DNA from: an uncultured Eubacteriales bacterium
GTDB lineage: Bacteria > Bacillota > Clostridia > Oscillospirales > Acutalibacteraceae
DNA: 19,526 nt
Direction: 5' to 3'
Assembly (NCBI GenBank): GCA_934445015.1
Contig: CAKSDJ010000028.1
Coordinates: 1 to 19,526 of the forward strand
In this document: positions 8,596 through 14,908 of the stretch, one piece after another
Layout of the letters: every line of letters starts with the position of its first letter
Position numbering within the stretch: the first letter of the stretch is position 1
Notes under the pieces: generated by a model
Told to the model about the DNA's origin: nothing
Database searches by the model: none
What the model saw: only the letters and a program-made list of their open reading frames with translations
Position numbers and translations under genes: made by a program

Positions 8596-9609
8596 ATGGC
8601 AATACTTTTAACAGGCGGTGCAGGCTACATAGGCAGTCATACCTGTGTCGAAATGCTGAATGCAGGTTACGACGTTATAGTTGCAGATAACCTTAACAAC
8701 AGCAGCGAAGAGTCGCTTAAAAGGGTCAAAAAAATCACAGGCAAAGACGTAAAATTTTATAAAGCCGATGTCTGCGATTATGATGCAATGCGCAAAATCT
8801 TTTCTGAAAACAAAATTGACGCGGTAGTTCATTTTGCAGGTCACAAAGCGGTCGGCGAATCGGTTAAAAAACCGGTTATGTATTATAAAAACAATCTTGA
8901 AAGCACCATTACTTTGATTGAAGTTATGAATGAATTTAATGTCAAAAAACTTGTTTTCTCATCTTCTGCTACCGTATACGGCGCTTCTACCACCGTACCT
9001 TTGGTTGAGGGTATGCCCACAGGCGCCACAAACCCCTATGGCAGAACCAAACTGTTTATCGAAGAAATTTTACGCGACCTTTACGTCGCCGACAAAGAAT
9101 GGTGCATAGTCCTTCTGCGTTACTTTAATCCTATCGGCGCGCACAAAAGCGGACTTATAGGCGAAGACCCCAAGGGTATTCCTAACAATCTTATGCCTTA
9201 TATCTCTCAGGTTGCGGTAGGCAAACTTAAAGAACTTCACGTGTTCGGCAATGATTACAACACAATCGACGGAACAGGCGTGCGCGACTATATACACGTT
9301 GTAGACCTCGCTTTGGGTCATGTTAAAGCAATAGGCTGGGCACTTGAAAATCTTGGCTGTGAAGAAATAAATCTCGGCACCGGCAACGGAACAAGCGTAC
9401 TGCAGCTTCGTGATGCGTTTGTAAAAGCGTCAGGCATTGACGTTCCTTACGTTATCGACCCGCGCCGTCCGGGCGATTTGGATGAAGTTTATGCAAACGC
9501 AGACAAGGCATTAAAACTTCTCGGTTGGAAGGCCGAAAGAAACATTGAAGAAATGTGTGAGGATTCCTGGCGTTGGCAAAAGAACAATCCTAACGGATAC
9601 AACGGCTGA
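8596..9609 (+). CDS. galE: UDP-glucose 4-epimerase
   Basis: Interconverts UDP-glucose and UDP-galactose (Leloir pathway, and precursor supply for surface polysaccharide) using tightly bound NAD+. It has 337 residues, matching the usual 330-340. The NAD-binding motif GGAGYIG is at 7-13, NLNNS near 32-36 and HFAGHKAVGES near 79-89. The catalytic Ser is in FSSSATVYG (about residue 124), with the YxxxK pair at Y148 and K152 (NPYGRTK). Substrate-binding segments RYFNPIGAH and RRPGDLDEVYA are present. No other galactose gene is next to it, so it is probably expressed alone or with the downstream tRNA. The start is set by a good ribosome binding site and a strong promoter. Confidence 0.97.
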   Translation: MAILLTGGAGYIGSHTCVEMLNAGYDVIVADNLNNSSEESLKRVKKITGKDVKFYKADVCDYDAMRKIFSENKIDAVVHFAGHKAVGESVKKPVMYYKNNLESTITLIEVMNEFNVKKLVFSSSATVYGASTTVPLVEGMPTGATNPYGRTKLFIEEILRDLYVADKEWCIVLLRYFNPIGAHKSGLIGEDPKGIPNNLMPYISQVAVGKLKELHVFGNDYNTIDGTGVRDYIHVVDLALGHVKAIGWALENLGCEEINLGTGNGTSVLQLRDAFVKASGIDVPYVIDPRRPGDLDEVYANADKALKLLGWKAERNIEEMCEDSWRWQKNNPNGYNG

Positions 9610-9629
9610 TTAAAATAAAAGCAAATAAA

Positions 9630-9680
9630 GCAAGGTGTTTTGCAAAATTTATTAAACAACCGACGTGCAAAACACCTTGC
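9630..9680. terminator. 15-bp inverted repeat between galE and tRNA-Arg, probable terminator
   Basis: Perfect arms GCAAGGTGTTTTGCA (9630-9644) and its complement (9666-9680), with a 21-base loop. On the plus strand no T-run follows; on the minus strand a T-rich tail follows (TTTATTTGCTTTTATTTT). It is therefore a better terminator for transcripts coming from the right than for galE. If it does not stop galE transcription, the tRNA could be cotranscribed. Confidence 0.55.
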
Positions 9681-9696
9681 CTGTCATATAAAATTT

Positions 9697-9773
9697 CCGC
9701 TTGTGGCGCAGCTGGATAACGCAGCAGATTCCGATTCTGAAGATCGGGGGTTCGAATCCCTTCAAGCGGGCCA
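9697..9773 (+). tRNA. tRNA-Arg, anticodon CCG
   Basis: A 77-base cloverleaf with CCA encoded. The acceptor stem CCGCTTG/CAAGCGG pairs perfectly over 7 bp. The D arm is GCG/CGC around CAGCTGGATAA. The anticodon loop TTCCGAT is closed by CAGA/TCTG. The T arm is GGGGG-TTCGAAT-CCCTT, followed by discriminator G73 and CCA (9771-9773). Anticodon CCG reads CGG. No convincing promoter of its own is seen: a TATAAA at 9687-9692 is too close to the 5' end. Expression may come from galE read-through. Confidence 0.95.
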
Positions 9774-9783
9774 AAATAAATAT

Positions 9784-9802
9784 CCACCCGCGTAGCGGGT
9801 GG
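9784..9802. repeat. IS200-like subterminal hairpin (transposase 3' side)
   Basis: 8-bp perfect stem CCACCCGC/GCGGGTGG with the 3-base loop GTA. Matched in style by the hairpin at the other end of the element; expected to be recognised by TnpA as single-stranded DNA. Confidence 0.7.
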
Positions 9803-9803
9803 T

Positions 9804-9859
9804 ATTTCATTTTCGGGCAAAGCCCTAAATGATACTGGCGACGCACAAGTGCGTTTTTT
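9804..9859 (+). terminator. Two further hairpins downstream of tRNA-Arg, the second a terminator on the plus strand
   Basis: The first is GGGC/GCCC (9815-9825, loop AAA), extended by TCATTT/AAATGA. The second is ACGCAC/GTGCGT (9841-9854) followed by a T-run (9855-9859), the layout of a rho-independent terminator for plus-strand transcripts such as the tRNA. Both lie inside the IS and past the tnpA stop. Confidence 0.55.
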
Positions 9860-9884
9860 AATTGGCCTGCCAGCCATGCAATTG

Positions 9885-10354
9885 TTACTTATTACCCATA
9901 AATGGGTCCTGCGGGTCGAAGAGTGCTAATTGGTCACTTTCCTTGTCGTGCTTTAATTGATTTGCTATATATTCTTTTATCGCTTTTGTGTTTTTACCCG
10001 CAGTATCTACATAATATCCCTTACACCAAAATTCGCGGTTTCGGTATGCAAACTTCATATTACCCCTTTTTTGAAAAATTAGCAATGCACTTTTCCCCTT
10101 TAGATATCCCATGAATCCCGAAACGCTCATTTTGGGCGGGATTCGTACTAACATATGTATATGGTCAGACATACTTCTCCCTCTACTATTTCCACTCCCT
10201 TCCATTCACATAGTTTTCGTAATATTTCTCGTATCTCTAATCGTTTATCTTCGTAAAATACTTTTCGTCGGTACTTTGGAGTAAACACTATATGGTACTT
10301 GTAATCCCATTTTGTATGTGCTAAACTACTTGTAGTTATTTCTTCTTTTTTCAT
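9885..10354 (-). pseudogene. tnpA: IS200-type Y1 (HUH) transposase TnpA, broken by a one-base frameshift
   Basis: Single-strand DNA transposase cut into two frames. The first (10354 to 10148) encodes a 68-residue N-terminal part: DYKYHIVFTPKYRRKVF, then EIREILRKLCEWKGVEIVEG. The second, in the -1 frame, continues with SDHIHMLVRIPPK (HUH motif His-Ile-His), GYLKGKSA, FWCKGYYVDTAGKN, and the KEYIANQ helix carrying the catalytic Tyr; it ends at 9885. The break is near 10164-10172: re-reading one T would give an exact join (V-C-S-D-H-I-H), so one base is missing. No slippery heptamer is seen, so programmed frameshifting is unlikely. The second frame has an internal ATG at 10172 preceded by GAGGGAG, so a separate C-terminal fragment could be translated. 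The ribosome binding site of the first frame (GGAGG) is buried in a hairpin. Confidence 0.88.
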
Positions 10355-10363
10355 TTATAAATC

Positions 10364-10420
10364 CTCCATTTGTGTTTTTGATTTGACTGGCAGGTCTCTT
10401 CTATCTTAACACAAATGGAG
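10364..10420 (-). promoter_or_regulatory. Leader hairpin masking the tnpA ribosome binding site
   Basis: In the tnpA transcript, CTCCATTTGTGTT (from 10420-10408) pairs with AACACAAATGGAG (10376-10364), a 13-bp perfect stem with a 31-base loop. The 3' arm contains GGAG of the ribosome binding site GGAGG, and the ATG lies 9 bases further on. IS200 is known to repress its transposase through such a sequestering stem-loop. Confidence 0.7.
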
Positions 10421-10448
10421 AATTTTGTTCATCGGTTAACCTCTTTTG

Positions 10449-10471
10449 AACCACGCGACTATCGCGTGGTT
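10449..10471. repeat. IS200-like subterminal hairpin (transposase 5' side)
   Basis: 10-bp perfect stem AACCACGCGA/TCGCGTGGTT with the 3-base loop CTA. On the plus strand it is followed by a short TTT, so it may also act weakly as a terminator. Confidence 0.7.
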
Positions 10472-10489
10472 TTCGTTATACAAGCAAAT

Positions 10490-10516
10490 AACCGGAGAGT
10501 TTTAAACTCTCCGGTT
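10490..10516 (-). terminator. Terminator after the flavodoxin-fold reductase gene
   Basis: Near-perfect palindrome AACCGGAGAG/CTCTCCGGTT around a TTTTAAA loop. On the minus strand it is followed by TTATTTGCTTGT, a weak U-tract. It lies about 60 bp past the stop of the reductase gene and just outside the IS. Confidence 0.6.
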
Positions 10517-10577
10517 GCATACAGACCGAAATTTTAAGTAAAAACACTGCTAAAAATTCAGTAACTTTGATTTTATG

Positions 10578-11207
10578 CTATTTATTTGCCTTGTCTATAA
10601 AACTTGTCATAATTTGCGGTTCTTTTTGAGGCAGACCGTATTTTTCTTTACCCAGCGCTATGCTTTTCATCAAAAATGTCATATTTTCGGCAAGTGTACG
10701 CATAGTCTGCAACCCCTCAAGGTCCTCTGCGGCATCTCCTACCTTTCTGCCGTGAACGCTGTTCCAATACTGACTTGATGCAACAGGCATACCCGAAATG
10801 GTAAAATATTTGTTAAGCTGGTCAAAAGTTGCCGAACATCCGCCGCGGCGCGCTACCGCAACCGACGCACCTACCTTCATTGTTTTATCAAATTTTGTAC
10901 TGTAAAACAGTCTGTCAAGCAGCGATACCAAAGTGCCGTTTGCCGAAGCATAATAAACCGGACTTGCCACTACCAGACCGTCGCATTCATTAAATTCAGA
11001 CGCCAATTCATTTACAATATCATCTATTGCGCATCTTGCGTTTTTGTAACAGTATCCGCAACCTATACAGCCGCGGATCTCTTTTGAACCTATTTGTACG
11101 GTTTTGACTTCAACATTGTTTTTTATAAAAACCTTTTCAAGTTCCGAAAGCGCCGTTGCCGTATTACCGCCGACTCTCGGACTGCCGTTAATCATTAAAA
11201 CTTTCAT
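10578..11207 (-). CDS. Flavodoxin-fold NAD(P)H-dependent reductase with an iron-sulfur flavoprotein-type Cys motif
   Basis: Cytoplasmic FMN protein of 209 residues. The N-terminal MKVLMINGSPRVGGNT is the FMN phosphate-binding start of the NADPH-dependent FMN reductase family. A compact cysteine cluster C47-x2-C50-x2-C53-x5-C59 (CIGCGYCYKNARC) matches the pattern that holds a 4Fe-4S cluster in archaeal iron-sulfur flavoprotein (Isf). VVASPVYYASANGTLVSLLDR near 79-99 is the second flavin-binding loop. The likely role is electron transfer or reduction of quinones, peroxide or oxygen in an anaerobe; the substrate is unknown. It stands alone, with its own promoter (11255-11283) and terminator, divergent from the CLC transporter gene. 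Confidence 0.88.
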   Translation of the reverse strand: MKVLMINGSPRVGGNTATALSELEKVFIKNNVEVKTVQIGSKEIRGCIGCGYCYKNARCAIDDIVNELASEFNECDGLVVASPVYYASANGTLVSLLDRLFYSTKFDKTMKVGASVAVARRGGCSATFDQLNKYFTISGMPVASSQYWNSVHGRKVGDAAEDLEGLQTMRTLAENMTFLMKSIALGKEKYGLPQKEPQIMTSFIDKANK

Positions 11208-11254
11208 ATAAACAAACCCTTTCGTAAAAAATATATGTCGGGAGCAACGCTTTA

Positions 11255-11283
11255 ATTATAACACCGCCGACATAAAATGTCAC
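11255..11283 (-). promoter_or_regulatory. Sigma-A promoter of the reductase gene, with a flanking inverted repeat
   Basis: On the minus strand, GTGACA (11283-11278), a 17-bp spacer and TATAAT (11260-11255). A 7-bp inverted repeat, ATGTCGG (11235-11241) and CCGACAT (11267-11273), brackets the -10 box and could be an operator. Confidence 0.65.
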
Positions 11284-11324
11284 TAAAATTGTGGTTTTTT
11301 GTAAAACAAACGCTTTAAATTAAG

Positions 11325-11353
11325 TTGAATTTTTAATCTGTATGTGTTATAAT
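11325..11353 (+). promoter_or_regulatory. Sigma-A promoter of the CLC transporter gene
   Basis: TTGAAT (11325-11330), a 17-bp spacer and TATAAT (11348-11353). The start codon is about 38 bases past the -10 box. No fluoride-riboswitch consensus is recognisable in the short leader. Confidence 0.7.
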
Positions 11354-11391
11354 GCAACAGTTTAATAACTATGAAAGCAAAGTGAAAATCA

Positions 11392-12630
11392 ATGCGGGAG
11401 TTCAAAAAATCAATTATTACCGTAAAAGAATATACTTTTAAATCCTCAAAGTTGCTGATATGCAGTTTGTGTATAGGTGTCTTGTGCGGACTTTTGGGAA
11501 CTGCTTTTTCAAAGTCGGTAAGTTTTGTCACCAACCTGCGCAGCGACTGTAAATGGTTGGTTTTGCTGTTGCCGATAGGCGGCTTGGTTTCTGTTGCAAT
11601 TTATAAACTGTGCCGTGTCAGTGAATATGGCACAAATGATGTATTTGACAGTGCGAAAAGTGAAAAAAATTTACCGCTCGGTCTGATTCCTGCAATTTTT
11701 TCAGGCACAGTCATATCACATCTTTTCGGGGCATCTGCCGGCAGAGAAGGTGCCGCGCTTCAACTCGGCGGAGGCATTGCATCGTGTTTCGGCAAAATTA
11801 TTAAAGCAAAAGAAAACCTGCGCCGCATACTTGTTATGTGCGGTATGTCTGCGCTGTTTTCAGCGTTGTTCGGCACACCTGTTGCAGCCTGCATATTCGT
11901 AATTGAAATTATTATGAATAAAATTTGCGCAGCCGCATTTTTGCCTATGTTTATATCAAGTGCTGCGGCGTATAAAATTTCAAAATTGCTCGGTGCCAAA
12001 CATGAGCGTTTTGAATTCTCGGATATGCCGGTTCTTAATCTGACAGTTGCCCTTAAAACAGCAATAATAATATTTGCAGGCATAATTGTTGCATTTGTTT
12101 TTGTAACCGCAGTAAAAAAATTCAAGCAGTTGTTTGCAAAGTTTTTTAAAAACGATTACTTAAAAATTACAGTGGGCGGCGCTTTGATAACAATACTTAC
12201 ATATGCGGTAGGCGTAACAGATTATAACGGCGGCGGTATTGATGTGATAGATCGGATATTCAGCACGGGCAGTGTGCGATATGAAGCATTTGCGCTTAAA
12301 ATACTATTTACCGCAGTTACAATTGCCGCAGGATACAAGGGCGGCGAAATTATACCGACACTTTTTATCGGTGCAACATACGGCGGCGCCCTGTCGCTGC
12401 TGTTGGGTATGCCTCCGGCTTTCGGGGCAGCCGTTGGTATTGCGGTTTTATTCTCGTGTGTTACAAAATGCCCCGTTGCAACCGTTTTTTTGTGTATAGA
12501 AATGCTTAATCTTGACACCGGAGGTGTTTTGCTTATAACCGCTGCGTCTGTTATTGCCTTTTTCTTTTCAAGATATAAAGGCATTTATAACAACACCGTC
12601 AATCTTGATTTAAAATCACTCGAAATATAA
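11392..12630 (+). CDS. CLC-family anion/proton antiporter, CLC-F-like (candidate fluoride exporter)
   Basis: Integral membrane protein of 412 residues with about ten hydrophobic segments, the length of a bacterial CLC without C-terminal CBS domains. The gating-glutamate motif GREGAALQLGGG is at 117-128 (E119). The conserved block YKGGEIIPTLFIGATYGG is at 315-332. The chloride-site motif GSGIP of classical CLCs is absent; the equivalent position reads YGTNDVFD (79-86). With HLFGASAGREG and GGEIIP, this resembles the CLC-F clade that exports fluoride; assigning fluoride rather than chloride is inference. The ribosome binding site is weak (AAAGTGA). The only nearby upstream ATG (11371) runs into a stop, so the start is ATG 11392. 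The gene has its own promoter and terminator. Confidence 0.88.
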   Translation: MREFKKSIITVKEYTFKSSKLLICSLCIGVLCGLLGTAFSKSVSFVTNLRSDCKWLVLLLPIGGLVSVAIYKLCRVSEYGTNDVFDSAKSEKNLPLGLIPAIFSGTVISHLFGASAGREGAALQLGGGIASCFGKIIKAKENLRRILVMCGMSALFSALFGTPVAACIFVIEIIMNKICAAAFLPMFISSAAAYKISKLLGAKHERFEFSDMPVLNLTVALKTAIIIFAGIIVAFVFVTAVKKFKQLFAKFFKNDYLKITVGGALITILTYAVGVTDYNGGGIDVIDRIFSTGSVRYEAFALKILFTAVTIAAGYKGGEIIPTLFIGATYGGALSLLLGMPPAFGAAVGIAVLFSCVTKCPVATVFLCIEMLNLDTGGVLLITAASVIAFFFSRYKGIYNNTVNLDLKSLEI

Positions 12631-12636
12631 AATTTA

Positions 12637-12660
12637 AACCGCCTTAAAGGCGGTTTTTTT
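12637..12660 (+). terminator. Rho-independent terminator of the CLC gene
   Basis: Stem AACCGCC/GGCGGTT with loop TTAAA, followed by a T-run up to 12660. Confidence 0.9.
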
Positions 12661-12729
12661 ATTTACTTAAAGATTTACAGCAACAAAAATTCAATTTTTT
12701 GGGGCAAGATAACTTTGTGGTGAAAAAAT

Positions 12730-13563
12730 ATGAGTATAAGAACCGACCTGATTTCTGAGCAACGTGAACAAAATAATAAAAAAATAAAAGGCATTGAAAC
12801 TTTTGATGAACAAATAGGCACCGCGTCCATATCAACAGTAAAGGTTCTGGAAAGCGAAGCCGAAGAAATTTTAGGCAAGCCTAAAGGGACTTACTGCACG
12901 GTCGAGTTTGAAAGGCTTGACCGTATTTGCGATACCGATGATTTAATAAAGGCCACAGTCAGAGCGCTTGAAATTCTGATACCCAAAAATTGGGGGAGCG
13001 CACTTGTTGTGGGTCTTGGCAATACCGATATAACGCCTGATGCACTGGGTCCGTTTACGGCAGACGGAGTGCTTGCGACAAGGCATTTAAGCGGCAGTTT
13101 AAAACGTACGCTCGGACTTGAAAATCTTAAAGAAGTGTCATGTATGGTACCCGGAGTGCTGGGTAAAACAGGTATCGAAACCTATGATATAATCGCCTGT
13201 ACCGCAAAAAGGGTAAATCCGTCGGTAATAATAGCGATTGACGCACTGGCTGCACGCAGCCCACACAGACTGTGCCGCACAGTGCAATTGTCCGACAGCG
13301 GAATATGCCCCGGCGCCGGCGTAAATAACTGCCGCAGAGAATTAAGTTTTAAAACAGTCGGAGTTCCGGTAATAGCAGTCGGCATACCCACCGTTATTGA
13401 CGCCGACGAGCTTTTTAAAAAAGAAAATATGAAAGAAAATATGATGGTAACTCCAAAAGAGATCGACCTGCTTGTAGAAAAATCCGCAGCGTTTTTGTCG
13501 CGTGCGCTTAATATATATTTACAGCCTTCGCTTGACATTTCGGTAATAGAAAGTTTGACATAA
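12730..13563 (+). CDS. gpr: Germination protease GPR (spore protease)
   Basis: Degrades small acid-soluble spore proteins during germination; made in the forespore as a zymogen that processes itself. Family signatures: GLGNTDITPDALGP at 95-108 with the active-site Asp at 104, MVPGVLGKTGIET near 139-151, and AIDALAARS at 169-177 with the second Asp at 171. It has 277 residues, shorter than the roughly 370 of Bacillus GPR. The start is fixed: an in-frame stop (TGA 12721-12723) lies just upstream of ATG 12730, and GTGGTGA serves as ribosome binding site. The protein therefore begins MSIRTDL, leaving only a few residues before the RTDL segment where Bacillus zymogens are cut. I could not recognise a sigma-G promoter. 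spoIIP follows 50 bp downstream, the conserved gpr-spoIIP order. Confidence 0.95.
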   Translation: MSIRTDLISEQREQNNKKIKGIETFDEQIGTASISTVKVLESEAEEILGKPKGTYCTVEFERLDRICDTDDLIKATVRALEILIPKNWGSALVVGLGNTDITPDALGPFTADGVLATRHLSGSLKRTLGLENLKEVSCMVPGVLGKTGIETYDIIACTAKRVNPSVIIAIDALAARSPHRLCRTVQLSDSGICPGAGVNNCRRELSFKTVGVPVIAVGIPTVIDADELFKKENMKENMMVTPKEIDLLVEKSAAFLSRALNIYLQPSLDISVIESLT

Positions 13564-13568
13564 AAAAT

Positions 13569-13630
13569 ATACCGTCAACATAAATTTTAGAATAGATATA
13601 TTCTGCTTTAAGGATGATGATTGACGGTAT
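13569..13630 (+). promoter_or_regulatory. 10-bp inverted repeat enclosing the spoIIP ribosome binding site and start
   Basis: Arms ATACCGTCAA (13569-13578) and TTGACGGTAT (13621-13630) are perfectly complementary. The loop holds a nested 6-bp hairpin AGAATA/TATTCT (13589-13604) and the sequence AAGGATGATG. The 3' arm ends in the ATG at 13629. No T-run follows, so this is not a terminator. A regulatory role is speculative. Confidence 0.35.
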
Positions 13631-14690
13631 GAAAAATACCTCCTCTGTAATAAGATTTTGCACAGCGGCACTGTGCTGCGCGCTTGTATTATCATACGGC
13701 AGTTATAAAAGTCTGTTTAAAACGCAAAGCGGTATTAACGTCGCTGCACAGCAACAAACGATTGAATACAGCAGCAATACAAGTTCGGATGAACGACCTG
13801 CCGAAACCGAATCCGCGCCCGAAAGCAAAGATACGTCATCGACCGCAAGCGCCGAATCCGAAAGCACCAACGTGTCCGTAGCAGCGTCTGCCGACAAAAC
13901 CGTGCAGGGTGCGGTAATCGATAAGTTTATTTCTCCGTACACGGCAAATACATCTTATAACAATATTTATTTAAAAAACAACACCGACCTTGACATCAAC
14001 CTAAAAGAACTGGTAAAAAGCAAATTGGGGTATAAAATTGAAAAGGGCGGCGAACCGCAGGTGCTTATAGTGCATACGCACGCAACCGAAAGCTACCTTA
14101 AAGAAAACCGCGACTACTACACAAGCGATGACCTTACAAGAACTACCGACAATGATTACAATATGGTTGCGCTCGGTAAAATAGTCGCCGATAAACTCAA
14201 CAGTGCCGGTATAAATACAATACACAGCACAACAGCGCATGATTATCCGTCATATAATGAAAGCTATAAACGCGCCGCGGAAACCATATGCAATTACGTG
14301 AAAAAATATCCCAGCATAAAGGTCGTAATAGACCTGCACCGCGATGCCATAGCGGCAAATGATACCGATAAGGTCAAAGTCACAACCGAAATTGACGGCA
14401 AAAAAGCGGCGCAAATAATGCTTGTTATGGGCTCTCAAAGCGGAAATGTAACAAATTTTCCGAATTGGAAGGAAAACTTAAAACTTGCCGTGCGTATACA
14501 GCAAACGGTAGAAGTTATGTATCCTACGCTTGCAAGGTCAATACACTTTATGTCAAAAAACTATAACGAGAGTCTTACAACGGGTTCTGTGTTAATAGAA
14601 ATAGGCACCGACGGCAATACTATTGATGAGGCAAAATATTCGGCGGAGTTGCTTGCCAACGCACTTATAAGCCTGTTTAACACACTGTAA
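13614..14690 (+). CDS. spoIIP: Stage II sporulation protein P (peptidoglycan amidase/endopeptidase)
   Basis: Membrane-anchored cell-wall hydrolase that works with SpoIID and SpoIIM to thin septal peptidoglycan during engulfment. It has 358 residues from the first ATG. An N-terminal membrane segment lies near 11-30, then a Ser/Glu/Thr-rich linker (about 50-95), then the catalytic domain with the zinc-site signatures LIVHTHATESY (151-161) and VVIDLHRDA (237-245) and the closing segment VLIEIGTDGNT. The start is uncertain: ATGs at 13614 and 13617 are too close to AAGG (13610-13613), while ATG 13629 is about 14 bases after it. The first 5 residues may therefore not be real. The gene lies 50 bp after gpr, with no terminator between them, and was probably expressed with it in sporulation. 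A small membrane-protein gene follows 13 bp later. Confidence 0.95.
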   Translation: MMIDGMKNTSSVIRFCTAALCCALVLSYGSYKSLFKTQSGINVAAQQQTIEYSSNTSSDERPAETESAPESKDTSSTASAESESTNVSVAASADKTVQGAVIDKFISPYTANTSYNNIYLKNNTDLDINLKELVKSKLGYKIEKGGEPQVLIVHTHATESYLKENRDYYTSDDLTRTTDNDYNMVALGKIVADKLNSAGINTIHSTTAHDYPSYNESYKRAAETICNYVKKYPSIKVVIDLHRDAIAANDTDKVKVTTEIDGKKAAQIMLVMGSQSGNVTNFPNWKENLKLAVRIQQTVEVMYPTLARSIHFMSKNYNESLTTGSVLIEIGTDGNTIDEAKYSAELLANALISLFNTL

Positions 14691-14703
14691 AAGAGGGATA
14701 AAA

Positions 14704-14895
14704 ATGAAACGGAAAACTAAAACATACTTTCGCGTATTCTATATAAGTTTTGTCATAATAATGTGCCTTATGCTTGGCTGGATAGGCATTGCGACCGCTT
14801 ATGAAAAAACCGTTCAAACGGCATATGGCGAATACCGTAACGCTGTTGAAATATCCAACGGAAAATTCCGCATTCTGGATTTTGTTATAAACTGA
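14704..14895 (+). CDS. Small membrane protein after spoIIP, function unknown
   Basis: Encodes 63 residues: a basic start MKRKTKTYFR, one hydrophobic segment at about 11-33, and a polar tail with TAYEKTVQTAYGEYRN. No family recognised. It is probably real: GAGGGA lies 6-7 bases before the ATG, the gap to spoIIP is only 13 bp on the same strand, and the product has a clean membrane-peptide layout. In Bacillus, gpr-spoIIP is followed by yqxA, another small membrane protein gene of unknown role, so this could be a positional counterpart; I see no sequence similarity that would prove it. It is presumably expressed with spoIIP during sporulation. Confidence 0.75.
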   Translation: MKRKTKTYFRVFYISFVIIMCLMLGWIGIATAYEKTVQTAYGEYRNAVEISNGKFRILDFVIN

Positions 14896-14908
14896 ACATA
14901 TATAAAAA

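Larger units (their letters stand above)
9784..10471 (-). mobile_element. IS200-like insertion sequence (IS200/IS605 family, tnpA only), hairpin-to-hairpin extent
   Basis: A single Y1-transposase gene is bracketed by subterminal hairpins, as in IS200-type elements, which have no terminal inverted repeats and make no target duplication. The end near the tnpA start carries AACCACGCGA/TCGCGTGGTT (10449-10471, loop CTA). The end past the tnpA stop carries CCACCCGC/GCGGGTGG (9784-9802, loop GTA). The true ends should lie within about 10-15 bases outside these hairpins, which puts the insertion point at most about ten bases past the 3' end of tRNA-Arg. No tnpB or omega-RNA-type partner is present. 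Because tnpA is frameshifted, the copy is probably unable to move by itself. Exact ends cannot be fixed without an empty site. Confidence 0.85.

Noticed and set aside
9784..9859. Omega-RNA-type guide RNA of a TnpB system
   Set aside because: No tnpB frame or remnant is present between the hairpins; the structures fit IS200 ends and a terminator.
9590..9877. Minus-strand ORFs of 95 and 64 codons (peptides such as GPLEGIRTPDLQNRN)
   Set aside because: They are read antisense through tRNA-Arg; such peptides are a well-known artefact of translating tRNA genes.
10148..10205. Programmed -1 frameshift in tnpA
   Set aside because: The joint lacks a slippery heptamer; a one-base deletion or a read error is simpler.
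9697..10516. Integrative element using the tRNA-Arg gene as attachment site
   Set aside because: No repeat of the tRNA 3' end is found downstream, and no integrase; the insertion is explained by the IS200-like element.
11208..11391. Possible fluoride riboswitch before the CLC gene
   Set aside because: The conserved core elements of that riboswitch are not seen, and the transcript leader from the predicted promoter is only about 30 bases.
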